Part shown: positions 17,415 to 27,047 of the stretch, piece by piece | How positions within the stretch are numbered: position 1 is the stretch's first letter | Layout of the letters: the number at the start of each line of letters is the position of its first letter | Assembly: GCF_003337555.1 (NCBI RefSeq) | Contig: NZ_QPJK01000003.1 | Span: 608,711 to 672,710, forward strand | Reading direction: 5' to 3' | Source: Pseudorhodoferax soli | Lineage (GTDB): Bacteria > Pseudomonadota > Gammaproteobacteria > Burkholderiales > Burkholderiaceae_C | DNA: 64,000 nucleotides | Notes under the pieces: generated by a model | Databases searched by the model: none | Told to the model about the DNA's origin: nothing | The model's input: the letters and a program-made list of their open reading frames with translations, nothing else | Translations under genes and position numbers: made by a program

Positions 17415-18181
17415 ACCTGAACATCGTCCCCGCCCGCACCGGCGTCCAATGGGTGCGCGAGGGCATCCAGACCTTCTTCCGCCAGCCGCTGGCACTGGTC
17501 GGCCTGTTCTTCATGTACATGGCGGTCATGCTGATCGTCTCGCAGCTGCCGGGCATCGGCGTGCTGCTGGCCGGCGTGCTGGTGCCTGCCAGCACCTTGG
17601 GCCTGATGGCCGCCACGCGCGAAGCCGCGCAAGGACGGTTCCCAATGCCGACCGTGCTGGCCAGCGCCTTCCGCGCGGGCCAGCAGCGCATGAAGGCCAT
17701 GCTGGCGCTGGGCCTGGCCTATGCCGTGCTGTCCACGCTGGTGTCGCTGCTGGTCTCGGCCCTGCTGCCCACGCCCGATGCGCCTGCACAGGCCGGCACG
17801 CCGGCGGCCCAGCAGGTCAGCGGCGCCGTGCTGCTCACACTGCTGCTGCACCTGCCGATCTTCCTGATGTTCTGGCATGCGCCCGCCCTCGTGCACTGGC
17901 ACGGCGTCACGCCGGCCAAGAGCCTGTTCTTCAGCATCGTGGCGTGCCTGCGCAATGCGCGGGCGTTCCTGGTCTACGGGCTGGCCTGGGCCGGTCTGGT
18001 GATGGCCATGGGCATGGTGATCGCGATCTTCGCGTCCCTCGTCGGCAGCGCCGAGGCGGCCAGCATGGTGATGATGCCGTTCGCCTTCCTGATGGCGGCC
18101 ATGATGTCGACCTCGATCTACTTCACGTTCCGCGACTGTTTCGTCGAAAGCGAAACGCCTGCGTTGCCCGACGAGGCCTGA
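17411..18181 (+). CDS. BPSS1780-family membrane protein
   Basis: A 256-residue inner-membrane protein with about six hydrophobic segments. The start MNLNIVPARTGVQWVREGI, followed by a helix at about residues 27-48, is characteristic of the BPSS1780 family. Its function is unknown to me. It overlaps thrB by four bases (ATGA), so it is translated from the same message. An Ala/Pro-rich loop lies near residue 120, and the C-terminus is acidic. Confidence 0.83.
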   Translation: MNLNIVPARTGVQWVREGIQTFFRQPLALVGLFFMYMAVMLIVSQLPGIGVLLAGVLVPASTLGLMAATREAAQGRFPMPTVLASAFRAGQQRMKAMLALGLAYAVLSTLVSLLVSALLPTPDAPAQAGTPAAQQVSGAVLLTLLLHLPIFLMFWHAPALVHWHGVTPAKSLFFSIVACLRNARAFLVYGLAWAGLVMAMGMVIAIFASLVGSAEAASMVMMPFAFLMAAMMSTSIYFTFRDCFVESETPALPDEA

Positions 18182-18184
18182 ACC

Positions 18185-18973
18185 TCAGCCGCCCAGCAGC
18201 ATCCGCTGCAGCCTGGCGCGCAACGGTGTCGCGGCCTGTGGCGCCGCACCGGTCAGCGCCTCGCGGCGCATCTCCACCTGCACGCCGGCGCGCAGGTCCA
18301 CGCGGCGCACGATGCACCCCTCCTCGTAGACGAAGGCCTCGTCGGCCAGGGCCAACGCGTCTTCCACGTCGTGCGTGATCATGAGCGCAGGGATGCCGGC
18401 CTGCCGGCAGGCGCTGGCGAGCTCGAGCCGCAGTTCATCGCGCAGCATCGGGTTCAGCGCGGCAAAGGGTTCGTCCAGCAGCAGCAGCTGGGGCTCGCAG
18501 GCCAGGGCGCGGGCCAACGCCACGCGCTGGCGCTGGCCGCCCGACAGGGTCTGGGGCCGGCTCTCGGCCATGGCAGACAGCCCGAAGTTCTGCATCAGCG
18601 TCTCGATGCGCGCCTGTTGCGCCGGTGCCAGCCGCCGGCTGTGCCACGAGGTCAGCCCGAAGCCGATGTTCTGGCGCACCGTGAGATGCGGGAACAGCGC
18701 GTAGTCCTGGAACAGGTAGCCGACGCGGCGCGCGGCGGGCGGCAGGTCGGTGCCGGTGGCAGCGTCGAACAGCGTGCGGCCGGCCACGCGCACATGGCCG
18801 GCGGTGGGCCGCAGCAAGCCGGCCATGGCCTGCAGTGTCAGCGACTTCCCCGAACCCGAAGGGCCGTACAGCGCGACGAAGGCGGCGTCCGACGCGAAGG
18901 CGGCCGACAGCGTGAAGCTGCGGCGCCCATCGACCACGGTCAGCTGCAGATCCACATCGATGCGTGCGGCCAT
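18185..18973 (-). CDS. modC: molybdate-type ABC transporter ATP-binding protein, short form
   Basis: A 262-residue ABC ATPase. Visible are Walker A GPSGSGKS (near 35-42), the signature LSGGQRQRVALARAL, Walker B LLLLDEPFAAL and the switch His in MITHD. Together with ModB it would power uptake of molybdate or tungstate. It ends about 90 residues earlier than E. coli ModC and has no C-terminal MOP oxyanion-binding domain, so it lacks that regulatory module. The ATG at 18973 lies two bases after the modB stop, a clear operon. Assignment to molybdate rests on the ModB and ModE neighbours. Confidence 0.85.
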   Translation of the reverse strand: MAARIDVDLQLTVVDGRRSFTLSAAFASDAAFVALYGPSGSGKSLTLQAMAGLLRPTAGHVRVAGRTLFDAATGTDLPPAARRVGYLFQDYALFPHLTVRQNIGFGLTSWHSRRLAPAQQARIETLMQNFGLSAMAESRPQTLSGGQRQRVALARALACEPQLLLLDEPFAALNPMLRDELRLELASACRQAGIPALMITHDVEDALALADEAFVYEEGCIVRRVDLRAGVQVEMRREALTGAAPQAATPLRARLQRMLLGG

Positions 18974-18975
18974 GT

Positions 18976-19659
18976 TCAACGCGGCGCCAGCAGGCGATTG
19001 GAGAGCACGAGCACCGTGATCGACAGCACCGAAGTGATGACCACCAGCAGCAGCGCAAGATCGTCCTGCCCGGCCTGACTTGCGTCGTAGATGGCCATGG
19101 ACAGCGTCTGCGTCTGCTGCGGGATGGAGCCCGCCACCATCAGCGAAGCCCCGAATTCGCCCATGGCCCGCGCGAAGGCCAGCAGCGTGCCGGCCAGGAT
19201 GCCGGGCCAGGCCAACGGCAGCGTGACGCGCAGGAACACCGACAGCGGCGACTGGCGTAGCGTGGCCGCGGCGGCCTCGAGCGAGCGGTCGACGCCCGCG
19301 AACGCGGCGCTGGCCGACTTGAGCACCAGCGGCAGCGCCACGATGGCCGAGGCCACCACCGCACCGTGCCAGCTGAAGATGATGGAGTAGTCGAAATGGG
19401 CGCGCAGCCAGGCGCCGAGCGGGCTGCGCCGGCCGGCCAGCACGAGAATGCCGTAGCCGACCACGGTGGGCGGCAGCACCAGGGGCAGCATGCAGGCCGC
19501 CTCCAGCAGCTGGCGACCAGGAAAGCGGCAGCGCCCCACCAGCCAGCCCAGGGCGCTGCCCAGCACCAGCGCCACCGCCGTGGCCCAGGCGGCCACCTGG
19601 AGCGACAGGATTAGGGGGTGCCAGTCCATGCCGGCCAGGAGTGCGCGCGTCGTGTCCAT
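18976..19659 (-). CDS. modB: molybdate-type ABC transporter permease
   Basis: A 227-residue permease with about five membrane segments and the ModB start MDWHPLILSLQVAAWAT. The EAA loop that docks on the ATPase is EAAAATLRQSPLSVFLRV (about 145-162), and the preceding segment GWLVGRCRFPGRQLLEA is family-like. It lies between modC (downstream) and a ModE-like gene (upstream). The usual first gene, modA for the periplasmic binding protein, is absent from this cluster. An internal ATG ten codons in (MDWHP) is an alternative start. Confidence 0.88.
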   Translation of the reverse strand: MDTTRALLAGMDWHPLILSLQVAAWATAVALVLGSALGWLVGRCRFPGRQLLEAACMLPLVLPPTVVGYGILVLAGRRSPLGAWLRAHFDYSIIFSWHGAVVASAIVALPLVLKSASAAFAGVDRSLEAAAATLRQSPLSVFLRVTLPLAWPGILAGTLLAFARAMGEFGASLMVAGSIPQQTQTLSMAIYDASQAGQDDLALLLVVITSVLSITVLVLSNRLLAPR

Positions 19660-19704
19660 GAAGATACAGCGCGGATTCTGGCACAGCGCCCCGCAGCAGC
19701 CGGT

Positions 19705-20052
19705 CTACGGTGCGAGCAGGCGGTTCAGCGCGGTGATGTCGGCCGCAGCGGCCAGGCGCGCCGTGTTTTCAATGGCGCGGTAGCGTGTGACGAGTTCGAT
19801 GCCCACTTCGGTCAGCGCTGTGCCGCCACCGTGGGCGCCGCCTGCCGCGGTGTTGACGGCGGGCTGCGCAAGCGCACGGTTCGTTTCGTCGATGAGCACC
19901 CAGGCGCGGCGGTAGGACATCCCCAGGTGGCGGGCCGCCGCCGAGATCGATCCGGTTTCGGCCACAGCCTCCAGCAAGGCCACCTTGCCGGGACCGATGG
20001 CGATGCTGTCGTCGCGGTAGATGCGCAGGCGGAACTGCACTTTGGATTTCAT
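19705..20052 (-). CDS. modE: ModE-like winged-helix regulator, DNA-binding domain only
   Basis: A 115-residue protein matching only the N-terminal DNA-binding half of ModE: VALLEAVAETGSISAAARHLG, then MSYRRAWVLIDETN, the helix-turn-helix of the ModE/LysR-like fold. The C-terminal molybdate-sensing MOP pair of E. coli ModE (262 residues) is missing, so if it senses molybdate it must do so otherwise. Short forms of this kind are common in proteobacteria. It precedes modBC on the same strand and probably regulates them. A Gly/Ala-rich insert lies near residue 75. Confidence 0.82.
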   Translation of the reverse strand: MKSKVQFRLRIYRDDSIAIGPGKVALLEAVAETGSISAAARHLGMSYRRAWVLIDETNRALAQPAVNTAAGGAHGGGTALTEVGIELVTRYRAIENTARLAAAADITALNRLLAP

Positions 20053-20235
20053 GGCAGCGCATTGTGCCGGTCCGTGCGTCCCCAGCCGCGCAAGCGGCCA
20101 ACCTGTCCGCGGGCCTCGTCGGCCGAACCACGGCGCGGGCGGCTGAGCGCGCGGGCGCCAGTGGCGTCCGAGGCGATGGCACCGTCGACGTGGGCACGCG
20201 CCGCCGAGGCCGGCAGCTGCGCCCGTGCGTCGAGT

Positions 20236-20583
20236 TCAGCGGTTGGCGCCAGTGCGGCCCAGCAGCCAGCCGATGGCAAACGCGGTGGCCACGGCCTTCA
20301 AGGGCCGGGCGGCCACGTAGGCACAGGCCCCGTCCAGCAACTGGTTGGGCGCAGCGCGCACCCGGTCCATGCGCTGGTCCAGGCGTTGCGCGGCGCCGGC
20401 CACGCCGCTGGCCATGCGGTCCACGGTCTGGTGGGCGCCGGCAGAAGCGCGGTCCAGGGCGTTGTGCACGGGCTGGGCCACCCGGTCGATGGTGGAGTGC
20501 AGGTTTTCACCCACCTCGTGCACGCCGCGCTGCAACTTGCCGTCGTCCAGGGGCGGGGTGAACGCCGGGGTATCGTTGTGCAT
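20236..20583 (-). CDS. DUF883/ElaB-like small membrane-anchored protein
   Basis: A 115-residue protein: a long helical, amphipathic body (VHEVGENLHSTIDRVAQPVH and on) and a C-terminal hydrophobic anchor ending AFAIGWLLGRTGANR, with the Gly-rich anchor seen in ElaB/YqjD/DUF883 proteins. Known relatives attach ribosomes to the membrane in stationary phase; a similar role here is inference. AGGAGT precedes the ATG at 20583. It stands alone. The 180 bases between it and modE hold no gene I can support. Confidence 0.7.
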   Translation of the reverse strand: MHNDTPAFTPPLDDGKLQRGVHEVGENLHSTIDRVAQPVHNALDRASAGAHQTVDRMASGVAGAAQRLDQRMDRVRAAPNQLLDGACAYVAARPLKAVATAFAIGWLLGRTGANR

Positions 20584-20688
20584 GCTGAACTCCTGTTCGT
20601 GGTAGATCGGCTCCAGCGTACGCAAAGCTCCGCCCGCCCGCTGTCGGAGAGCGGCGATACGGCTGTAGGACACGCGCTGGCGTGGCGT

Positions 20689-22845
20689 TCAGGCTGCCGT
20701 CGGCTGCCGCTGGTCGTGCACGAATGCAGCGAACTCTGCAGCGGGAAGTGGCTTGCTGAACAGGAAGCCCTGCAGTTCGTCGCAGCCCCGCTCGCGCAGG
20801 AAGGCCTGCTGCACCCGGTTCTCCACACCTTCGGCGACGACATGCAGCTTGAGCGTGCGCGCCATCTGCAGGATGGCCTCGGTCAGGCCGCGGTCCTCCG
20901 GATCGGTGGCCAGGTCGGCGATGAAGGAGCGGTCGATCTTGAGCGTGTCGATCGGGAACTGCTTGAGTGTGGACAGCGAGGAATAGCCGGTGCCGAAGTC
21001 GTCGATGGCGATCCGCACGCCCAGCGACTTCAGCGAGCGCAGCAGCCGGCGGCCGGCTTCGGCGTCCTGCATGATGGCGCTCTCGGTGATCTCCAGCTCC
21101 AGCCGGCGGCCGTCCAGCCCGGTCTCGTGCAGGATGGACACGATGTCGGTCAACAGGTCGGGATCGCTGAACTGGCGCGGCGACAGGTTCACCGCCACCG
21201 TCAGGCCGTCCAGACCCTGGGCTAGCCAGGCCATGTTCTGCCGACAGGCTTGGCGCAGCGCCCACTTGCCCAGCGGCACGATCAGCCCGGTTTCCTCGGC
21301 CACGGGGATGAACTGCTCCGGCGAGACCATGCCCAACCCCGGGCTGGGCCAGCGCAGCAGTGCCTCCATGCCCGTGATGCGGCCACTGCGCAGGTCCAGC
21401 TTGGGCTGGTAGTGCAGCTCCAGCTCCCCGAGTTCCAGCGCGCAGCGCAGCCTCGATTCCAGTTCCAGCCGGGCGATCGAGTTGTCGTCGTGCGCGGGCG
21501 AGTAGAAGGCGAAGCTGTTCTTGCCTGCGGCCTTGGCCTGGTACATGGCGATGTCGGCGTACTTCATGAGCGTCTGGCCATCGCGGCCGTCGCGCCCATG
21601 GCGGCTGATGCCCACGCTGGCCGTCACACGCAGCTCGTAGCCCGGAACGATGAAGGGCCTGGCGATCGCCTGCAGGATCTTGTGCGCCACGGCCTCGGCA
21701 TGGCGGTCGCTGCGCAACTCGTCCACGAGCACCACGAATTCGTCGCCGCCCAGGCGCGCGATCGCATCGCCGGCGCGCAGGGTCTGGCGCAGGCGGCGCG
21801 CCACCTCCTGCAGCAACGCATCGCCGGCACCATGCCCCAGGGTGTCGTTGATCTGCTTGAAGCGGTCCAGGTCGACGAAGAACAGGCCGAAAGGGTGGTG
21901 TCCGCGTTCGGCGCGGGCCACCGCGTCGGCCAGCAGCGCACCGAACTGGTTGCGGTTGGGCAAGGCTGTCAGGCTGTCGTGGTAAGCCAGGTACTCGATG
22001 CGCTCGGCCGCTTCCTGCTGGCGCGTGATGCCGTCCTGCAGCAGCGCATTGCTGCGTGCCAGATCGGCATTGCGCTCCTGCAGCGCATCGTGCTGGCGCT
22101 GCAGGTCCGCCGCCATGCGGTTGACGGCCGCGGCCAGCCGGCCGACCTCGTCGTTGGAACGCACGCGCAGGCGCGCGCCGTGGTTGCCGGCCGCCACCAA
22201 CGCCACCGTGCGTTCGAGCTCGGCCAGCGGCCGCACCAGCGCATGGGTGACGCGAAAGGCCATGATCCAGCCCAGCACGGCCAGGATGAAGGTCGCCAGC
22301 ACGGTCAGCAACGCGGCCTGCTTGGCCTCGGCCATCAGCGTGTCGTAGACCTGGGTGTACTCGAACACCACGGCGCCGGCTGCCCGCACGCCGGCTGTGC
22401 CATCGGGCGCCGGCAGCGGCACCACCACCTGGCGCGCGTCGGTGCCGTCGAACACATCGGGCCCGACGAAGTCGCGTGGCCGGCCTTCGGCCACGGCCTG
22501 CGCGATCTCGGGCACCTGGTGGGCCTGGCCGACGATGCGGCGGTCGGTGGCGGCGACCACGACGCCGCTGGCGTCGACGAGGAAGATGTCGCGGTCGAAC
22601 AGCACGCCCAGGCTGTCGAAGTAGCTTTGCCGGGCGCTTTGCGCTGCGCCCGGCTGCTCGGAAATGCGCGCCACCGCCGCGGCCACGTGCTCGGCCTGCT
22701 GCAGGGCTGCACGCTGCGCGCCGACCAGCTGCAGCACCACCGCTGCGCCGGCCAGCACGATGAAGCCCGCCAGCATCACGAGAAAGGCACCCAGCAGCTT
22801 CAGGCGGATGCTCATCTCGGGGAACAGATTGGGGAACAGGCCCAT
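20689..22845 (-). CDS. membrane sensor with HAMP, GGDEF and EAL domains
   Basis: A 718-residue c-di-GMP enzyme. An N-terminal helix, a periplasmic sensing region, a second helix (about 180-200) and a HAMP-like linker precede GGDEF and EAL domains. The cyclase site LGGDEF is intact, and a product-inhibition site RAGD sits five residues before it. The EAL side keeps EALLRW, NLSPRQF, LEITES, IDDFGTGYSS and VVAEGVEN, so phosphodiesterase activity is also expected. It could both make and degrade c-di-GMP; the balance and the ligand are unknown. Located 6 kb from flhDC and next to a chemoreceptor, consistent with motility control. An internal ATG at 22815 (MSIRLK) is an alternative start. Confidence 0.92.
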   Translation of the reverse strand: MGLFPNLFPEMSIRLKLLGAFLVMLAGFIVLAGAAVVLQLVGAQRAALQQAEHVAAAVARISEQPGAAQSARQSYFDSLGVLFDRDIFLVDASGVVVAATDRRIVGQAHQVPEIAQAVAEGRPRDFVGPDVFDGTDARQVVVPLPAPDGTAGVRAAGAVVFEYTQVYDTLMAEAKQAALLTVLATFILAVLGWIMAFRVTHALVRPLAELERTVALVAAGNHGARLRVRSNDEVGRLAAAVNRMAADLQRQHDALQERNADLARSNALLQDGITRQQEAAERIEYLAYHDSLTALPNRNQFGALLADAVARAERGHHPFGLFFVDLDRFKQINDTLGHGAGDALLQEVARRLRQTLRAGDAIARLGGDEFVVLVDELRSDRHAEAVAHKILQAIARPFIVPGYELRVTASVGISRHGRDGRDGQTLMKYADIAMYQAKAAGKNSFAFYSPAHDDNSIARLELESRLRCALELGELELHYQPKLDLRSGRITGMEALLRWPSPGLGMVSPEQFIPVAEETGLIVPLGKWALRQACRQNMAWLAQGLDGLTVAVNLSPRQFSDPDLLTDIVSILHETGLDGRRLELEITESAIMQDAEAGRRLLRSLKSLGVRIAIDDFGTGYSSLSTLKQFPIDTLKIDRSFIADLATDPEDRGLTEAILQMARTLKLHVVAEGVENRVQQAFLRERGCDELQGFLFSKPLPAAEFAAFVHDQRQPTAA

Positions 22846-22927
22846 GGCGGCGTCCAGCTCTTTGGCGATGCCGGACTGTGCAGCCGCCCCCTCCCCCGAA
22901 TGTGGCGCAATCGTGTCGAAGCGGCCC

Positions 22928-24499
22928 TCAGCCCGCGCCGATGCGGAAAACGCCCACCTGCTGCGCCAGCTGGTCGGCCTGGCTGCGCATCGCGGCAGCC
23001 GAAGCCGCGGACTGCTCCACCAGCGCGGCGTTCTGCTGCGTCACCGCGTCCATGTCGGCGATCGCCTGGTTGATCTGGTCGATGCCCTGCGATTGCTCCT
23101 GGCTGGCGGCGGCGATCTCGGCGACGATGGCCGACACGCGCTGCACGCTGTCCACGATGTCCTGCATGGTGGCGCCGGCCTGGTGCACCAGGCTGCTGCT
23201 GTGCTCGGCGTTCTGCACCGATGCCTGGATCAGCGTGCGGACCTCCTTGGCGGCCTCGGCCGAGCGTTGCGCCAGATGGCGGACTTCCCCGGCCACCACC
23301 GCGAAACCCCGGCCCTGTTCGCCGGCGCGCGCCGCCTCCACGGCCGCATTCAGCGCGAGGATGTTGGTCTGGAAGGCGATGCCGTCGATCACGCCGATGA
23401 TGTCCACGATCTTGCGCGAGGAGGCCGTCAGCGTCTCCATCGTCGCCACCACCTCGGTCACCACCGCTCCACCCTTGCCCGCCACCTGCGAGGCCGTGGC
23501 CGAGAGCTGGCTGGCCTGGCGTGCGTTGTCGGCGTTCTGCTTGACGGTGCCGGTCAGCTGCTCCATCGAGGCGGCGGTCTGCTCCAGCGCGCTGGCCTGG
23601 CGCTCGGTCCGTGCCGACAGGTCGTGGTTGCCGGCCGCGATCTCGCTGGACGCCGCGGCGATCGCATCGGCGCCCTGGCGCACGCCGCCCACGATGCCGG
23701 CAATGCTGTCGCGCATGCCGCGCATGGCATGCAGCAGGCTGTGCTCGCCCTTCGCCGGCACGGCGATGGCCACGTCGAGTTCGCCCTGGGCGATGCGCTG
23801 CGCAACCTCGACCGCGTAGGCCGGCTCACCGCCGAGCTGGCGCAGCAGGCCGCGCGCGACCAGCAGGCCGACGCCGACCAGCACCGCTCCCAACACCACC
23901 GCCGCGAGGCCGAAACGCAGCAGGCGCTGGTGGAATGCGGCGTCCACCGTGTCCACGTACACACCCGAGCCGATGATCCAGCCCCAGGGCTGGAAGGCCT
24001 TCACGTAGGAGGTCTTGGGCACCGGGTTCTCGCTGCCGGGCTTGGGCCACAGGTAGGGCACATGGCCGGCACCGGAGGCCCGCGCCACGTTGGCGAACTC
24101 GACGAACAGGCGCTTGCCCGTGGGGTCCTTGTTCTCCGACAGGTTCTTGCCGTCCAGTTCGGGCCGGATCGGGTGCATCACCATGGTCGGCGTGAAGTCG
24201 TTGATCCAGAAGTACTCCTCGCCGCTGTAGCGCATGGCCTTGACGGTGGCCATGGCCTGGCGCTTGGCATCGGTCTCGGGTAGCCGGCCGGCGGCGGCCT
24301 CGCGCTGGTAGTGCACGAGCACGCTGTGGGCCGCCTCCACGTTCTGGCGCACGCTGGCCTGGCGTTCCTCCATGATGAGGCTGCGCTCGGACAACAGGAA
24401 GGCGGCCGACAGCGCCAGTACGCCGGCCAGCGCACAGGCGATCAGGATGCCCAGGCGCTGGGCGGTGCCGAGGGAACGCGGAGCAGGTATTGCAGCCAT
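22928..24499 (-). CDS. methyl-accepting chemotaxis protein with periplasmic Cache domain
   Basis: A 523-residue chemoreceptor. After a membrane helix near residues 15-35 comes a single-Cache-type sensor with [19 protein letters not shown] and [11 protein letters not shown], then a second helix, a HAMP region and a cytoplasmic coiled coil. The signalling tip is conserved ([20 protein letters not shown]). It should report to CheA/CheW; no che genes are in the window. The ligand is unknown, although this Cache class often senses small carboxylates. The ATG at 24499 has GGAAG at good distance; a TTG nine codons upstream also keeps the frame open. Confidence 0.92.
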   Translation of the reverse strand: MAAIPAPRSLGTAQRLGILIACALAGVLALSAAFLLSERSLIMEERQASVRQNVEAAHSVLVHYQREAAAGRLPETDAKRQAMATVKAMRYSGEEYFWINDFTPTMVMHPIRPELDGKNLSENKDPTGKRLFVEFANVARASGAGHVPYLWPKPGSENPVPKTSYVKAFQPWGWIIGSGVYVDTVDAAFHQRLLRFGLAAVVLGAVLVGVGLLVARGLLRQLGGEPAYAVEVAQRIAQGELDVAIAVPAKGEHSLLHAMRGMRDSIAGIVGGVRQGADAIAAASSEIAAGNHDLSARTERQASALEQTAASMEQLTGTVKQNADNARQASQLSATASQVAGKGGAVVTEVVATMETLTASSRKIVDIIGVIDGIAFQTNILALNAAVEAARAGEQGRGFAVVAGEVRHLAQRSAEAAKEVRTLIQASVQNAEHSSSLVHQAGATMQDIVDSVQRVSAIVAEIAAASQEQSQGIDQINQAIADMDAVTQQNAALVEQSAASAAAMRSQADQLAQQVGVFRIGAG

Positions 24500-24590
24500 G
24501 TCACTTCCGGCCCTTTCGGCCGCCAAAGCTCAGAATGCACCCACAATATCCGAACCCATTGGTTCGGAAATAGAGCAAAACCAGTAGTCG

Positions 24591-26969
24591 TCAGGGGACG
24601 GGGGTGAGCTTGGCCACCGCCAGTGCCAGCCATTTCACGCCATGGCGCGGGAAATCGATCTGGGCGCGCGCATCGTCCCCGTTGCCTTCGAGCAACTTGA
24701 CCGTGCCTTCGCCGAACTTGGTGTGGAACACCTTCATGCCGGCGCGCAGGCCGTGCGACGGCGCGGCCTTCTGCGGCGGCAGCGGCGCGGCTGCCGACGG
24801 GAAGTTGCCGGCCTCGATGCCGAAGCGCCCGGGCGCCGTACCGCGGCTGCCCATGCCGAAGCCGGACTGGCGCGGCGTGATCCACTTGAGCGCGTCCTCT
24901 GGCAATTCCTCGAAGAAGCGGCTGCGCAGGTTGTAGCGGGTCTGGCCGTGCAGCAGCCGGGTCTGCGAGAAGCTCAGGTACAGGCGGTCGCGCGCGCGCG
25001 TGATGGCCACGTACATCAGCCGGCGCTCCTCCTCCAGGCCGTCGCGCTCGGTCATGCTGTTCTCGTGCGGGAACAGCCCCTCCTCCATGCCGCCGATGAA
25101 CACGCAGTCGAACTCCAGGCCCTTGGCCGAGTGCACGGTCATGAGCTGCACGGCGTCCTGGCCGGCCTGGGCCTGGTTGTCGCCGGCTTCCAGTGCGGCG
25201 TGGGTCAGGAAGGCGGCCAGCGGCGACAGGGTCTCGCCGGTGTCGGGCGCCACATCGGGCAAGGGCGCGTCGACGACAGGTGCGTTCGGGTCCAGCCCCT
25301 GGCTGGCGGGTGACTGGGAAAGGCCGTGCTCGTCCAGCGGCAGTGCCACGGCGTCGCGGCCGAAGCCCTCCTGCGTCACGAAGCTCTCGGCCGCGTTGAC
25401 GAGCTCCTCCAGGTTCTCCACCCGGTCGGCGCCCTCGCGGTCGGCCTTGTAGTGCTCCACCAGCCCGCTGCCATCCAGCACCTGCTCGATGATCTCGCGC
25501 AGGGTGAGGCCGGCGGTTTGCTCGCGCAGCACGTCGATGCGCGCGACGAAGGCCGTCAGGTTGCTGCCGGCCTTGCCCGTCAGGCTGCTGGCCGCGTCGT
25601 TCAACGAGCAGCCCAGCGTGCGCGCGGCGTCCTGCAGCTGCTCGATGCTGCGCACGCCGATGCCGCGCGGCGGGAAGTTCACCACCCGCAGGAAGCTGGT
25701 GTCGTCGTGCCGGTTCTCCAGCAGCCGCAGGTAGGCCAGCGCATGCTTGATCTCCGCCCGCTCGAAGAAGCGCAGCCCGCCATACACGCGGTAGGGCATG
25801 GCGGCGTTGAACAGCGCGGTCTCGATCACCCGGCTCTGCGCATTGCTGCGGTACAGGATCGCGATTTCCTTGCGCGGCACGCCGTCGCGCACGAGCTGGC
25901 GGATCTCGTCCACCATCCACTGCGCCTCGGCGAAGTCGCTGGTCTGCTCCACCACGCGCACGGGCTCGCCCGGCCCCTGGTCGGTGCGCAGGTTCTTGCC
26001 CAGGCGCCGGCTGTTGTGCTCGATCAGGGCGTTGGCCGAATCCAGGATGTTGCCGTGGCTGCGGTAGTTCTGCTCCAGCTTGATCTGCTGGCGCACGTCG
26101 AACTCGCGGACGAAATCCGACATGTTGCCCACGCGCGCACCGCGGAAGGCGTAGATGCTCTGGTCGTCGTCGCCCACGGCCAGCACGCTGCCGGCATGGC
26201 CTTCGGGCAGGCCGCGGTCGATCTCGGCCTTGCCCGCCAGCATCTTGATCCAGGCGTACTGCAGCGTGTTGGTGTCCTGGAACTCGTCGATGAGGATGTG
26301 GCGAAAGCGCCGCTGGTAGTGCTCGCGGATCGGGTCGTTGTCGCGCAGCAGCTCGAAGCTGCGCAGCAGCAGCTCGGCGAAGTCGACCACGCCCTCGCGC
26401 TGGCATTGCTCGTCGTACAGGCGGTAGAGCTCGATCTTCTTGCGGGTGTCCTCGTCGCGGCCCGTCAGGTTGTGGGCACGCAGGCCCTCCTCCTTGTTGC
26501 CGCTGATGTACCACTGCAGCTGCTTGGCCGGAAAGCGCTCGTCGTCGATGTTGTGCTGCTTCAGCAACCGCTTGATGGCCGAGAGCTGGTCCTGCGTGTC
26601 CAGGATCTGGAAGCTCTGCGGCAGCGCCGCCAGCTTGTAGTGGGCGCGCAGGAAGCGGTTGCACAGGCCATGGAAGGTGCCGATCCACATGCCGCGCACG
26701 TTGACGGGCAGCATGGCGCCGAGCCGCGTCATCATTTCCTTGGCGGCCTTGTTGGTGAAGGTCACGGCCAGGATGCCGCCGGGCGACACCTGCCCCGTGG
26801 ACATCAGCCAGGCGATGCGCGTGGTCAGCACGCGCGTCTTGCCGGAGCCGGCGCCGGCCAGGATCAGTGCGTGCTCCTGCGGCAGCGTGACGGCTGCCAG
26901 CTGTTCGGGGTTGAGCTGGCGCAACAGCGGCGAAGCGGCGTCGGCCGCCGGGGGATCGAAAGGAAGCAT
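24591..26969 (-). CDS. uvrD: UvrD/PcrA-type DNA helicase
   Basis: A 792-residue superfamily 1 helicase used in nucleotide-excision and mismatch repair. Helicase motifs seen: LNPEQLAAV (Q motif), AGAGSGKTRVLTTRI (Walker A), DEFQDTNTLQY (Walker B), VGDDDQSIYAFRGA (motif III) and a late VAITRARDRLYLSFS. The C-terminus has the Tudor-like GMKVFHTKFGEGTV segment seen in PcrA/UvrD. The start at 26969 (MLPFDPP) gives normal length; the frame is open far upstream but without family sequence. Its upstream region shows no CTG-N10-CAG LexA box. Confidence 0.95.
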   Translation of the reverse strand: MLPFDPPAADAASPLLRQLNPEQLAAVTLPQEHALILAGAGSGKTRVLTTRIAWLMSTGQVSPGGILAVTFTNKAAKEMMTRLGAMLPVNVRGMWIGTFHGLCNRFLRAHYKLAALPQSFQILDTQDQLSAIKRLLKQHNIDDERFPAKQLQWYISGNKEEGLRAHNLTGRDEDTRKKIELYRLYDEQCQREGVVDFAELLLRSFELLRDNDPIREHYQRRFRHILIDEFQDTNTLQYAWIKMLAGKAEIDRGLPEGHAGSVLAVGDDDQSIYAFRGARVGNMSDFVREFDVRQQIKLEQNYRSHGNILDSANALIEHNSRRLGKNLRTDQGPGEPVRVVEQTSDFAEAQWMVDEIRQLVRDGVPRKEIAILYRSNAQSRVIETALFNAAMPYRVYGGLRFFERAEIKHALAYLRLLENRHDDTSFLRVVNFPPRGIGVRSIEQLQDAARTLGCSLNDAASSLTGKAGSNLTAFVARIDVLREQTAGLTLREIIEQVLDGSGLVEHYKADREGADRVENLEELVNAAESFVTQEGFGRDAVALPLDEHGLSQSPASQGLDPNAPVVDAPLPDVAPDTGETLSPLAAFLTHAALEAGDNQAQAGQDAVQLMTVHSAKGLEFDCVFIGGMEEGLFPHENSMTERDGLEEERRLMYVAITRARDRLYLSFSQTRLLHGQTRYNLRSRFFEELPEDALKWITPRQSGFGMGSRGTAPGRFGIEAGNFPSAAAPLPPQKAAPSHGLRAGMKVFHTKFGEGTVKLLEGNGDDARAQIDFPRHGVKWLALAVAKLTPVP

Positions 26970-27047
26970 GCGGCGATTGTAGGAAGCGGCTGCTGTGGTA
27001 ATTTCCGCCGCAGTACGGCCCCACGCGACACGCCAAGGAGGCTCACC

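Noticed and set aside
20049..20279. Small minus-strand frame of 76 codons between modE and the DUF883-like gene
   Set aside because: Low-complexity Arg/Ala composition, overlap with the real gene end and no ribosome site.
26970..27047. LexA box upstream of uvrD
   Set aside because: CTG and CAG triplets occur but not ten bases apart and not in a palindrome.
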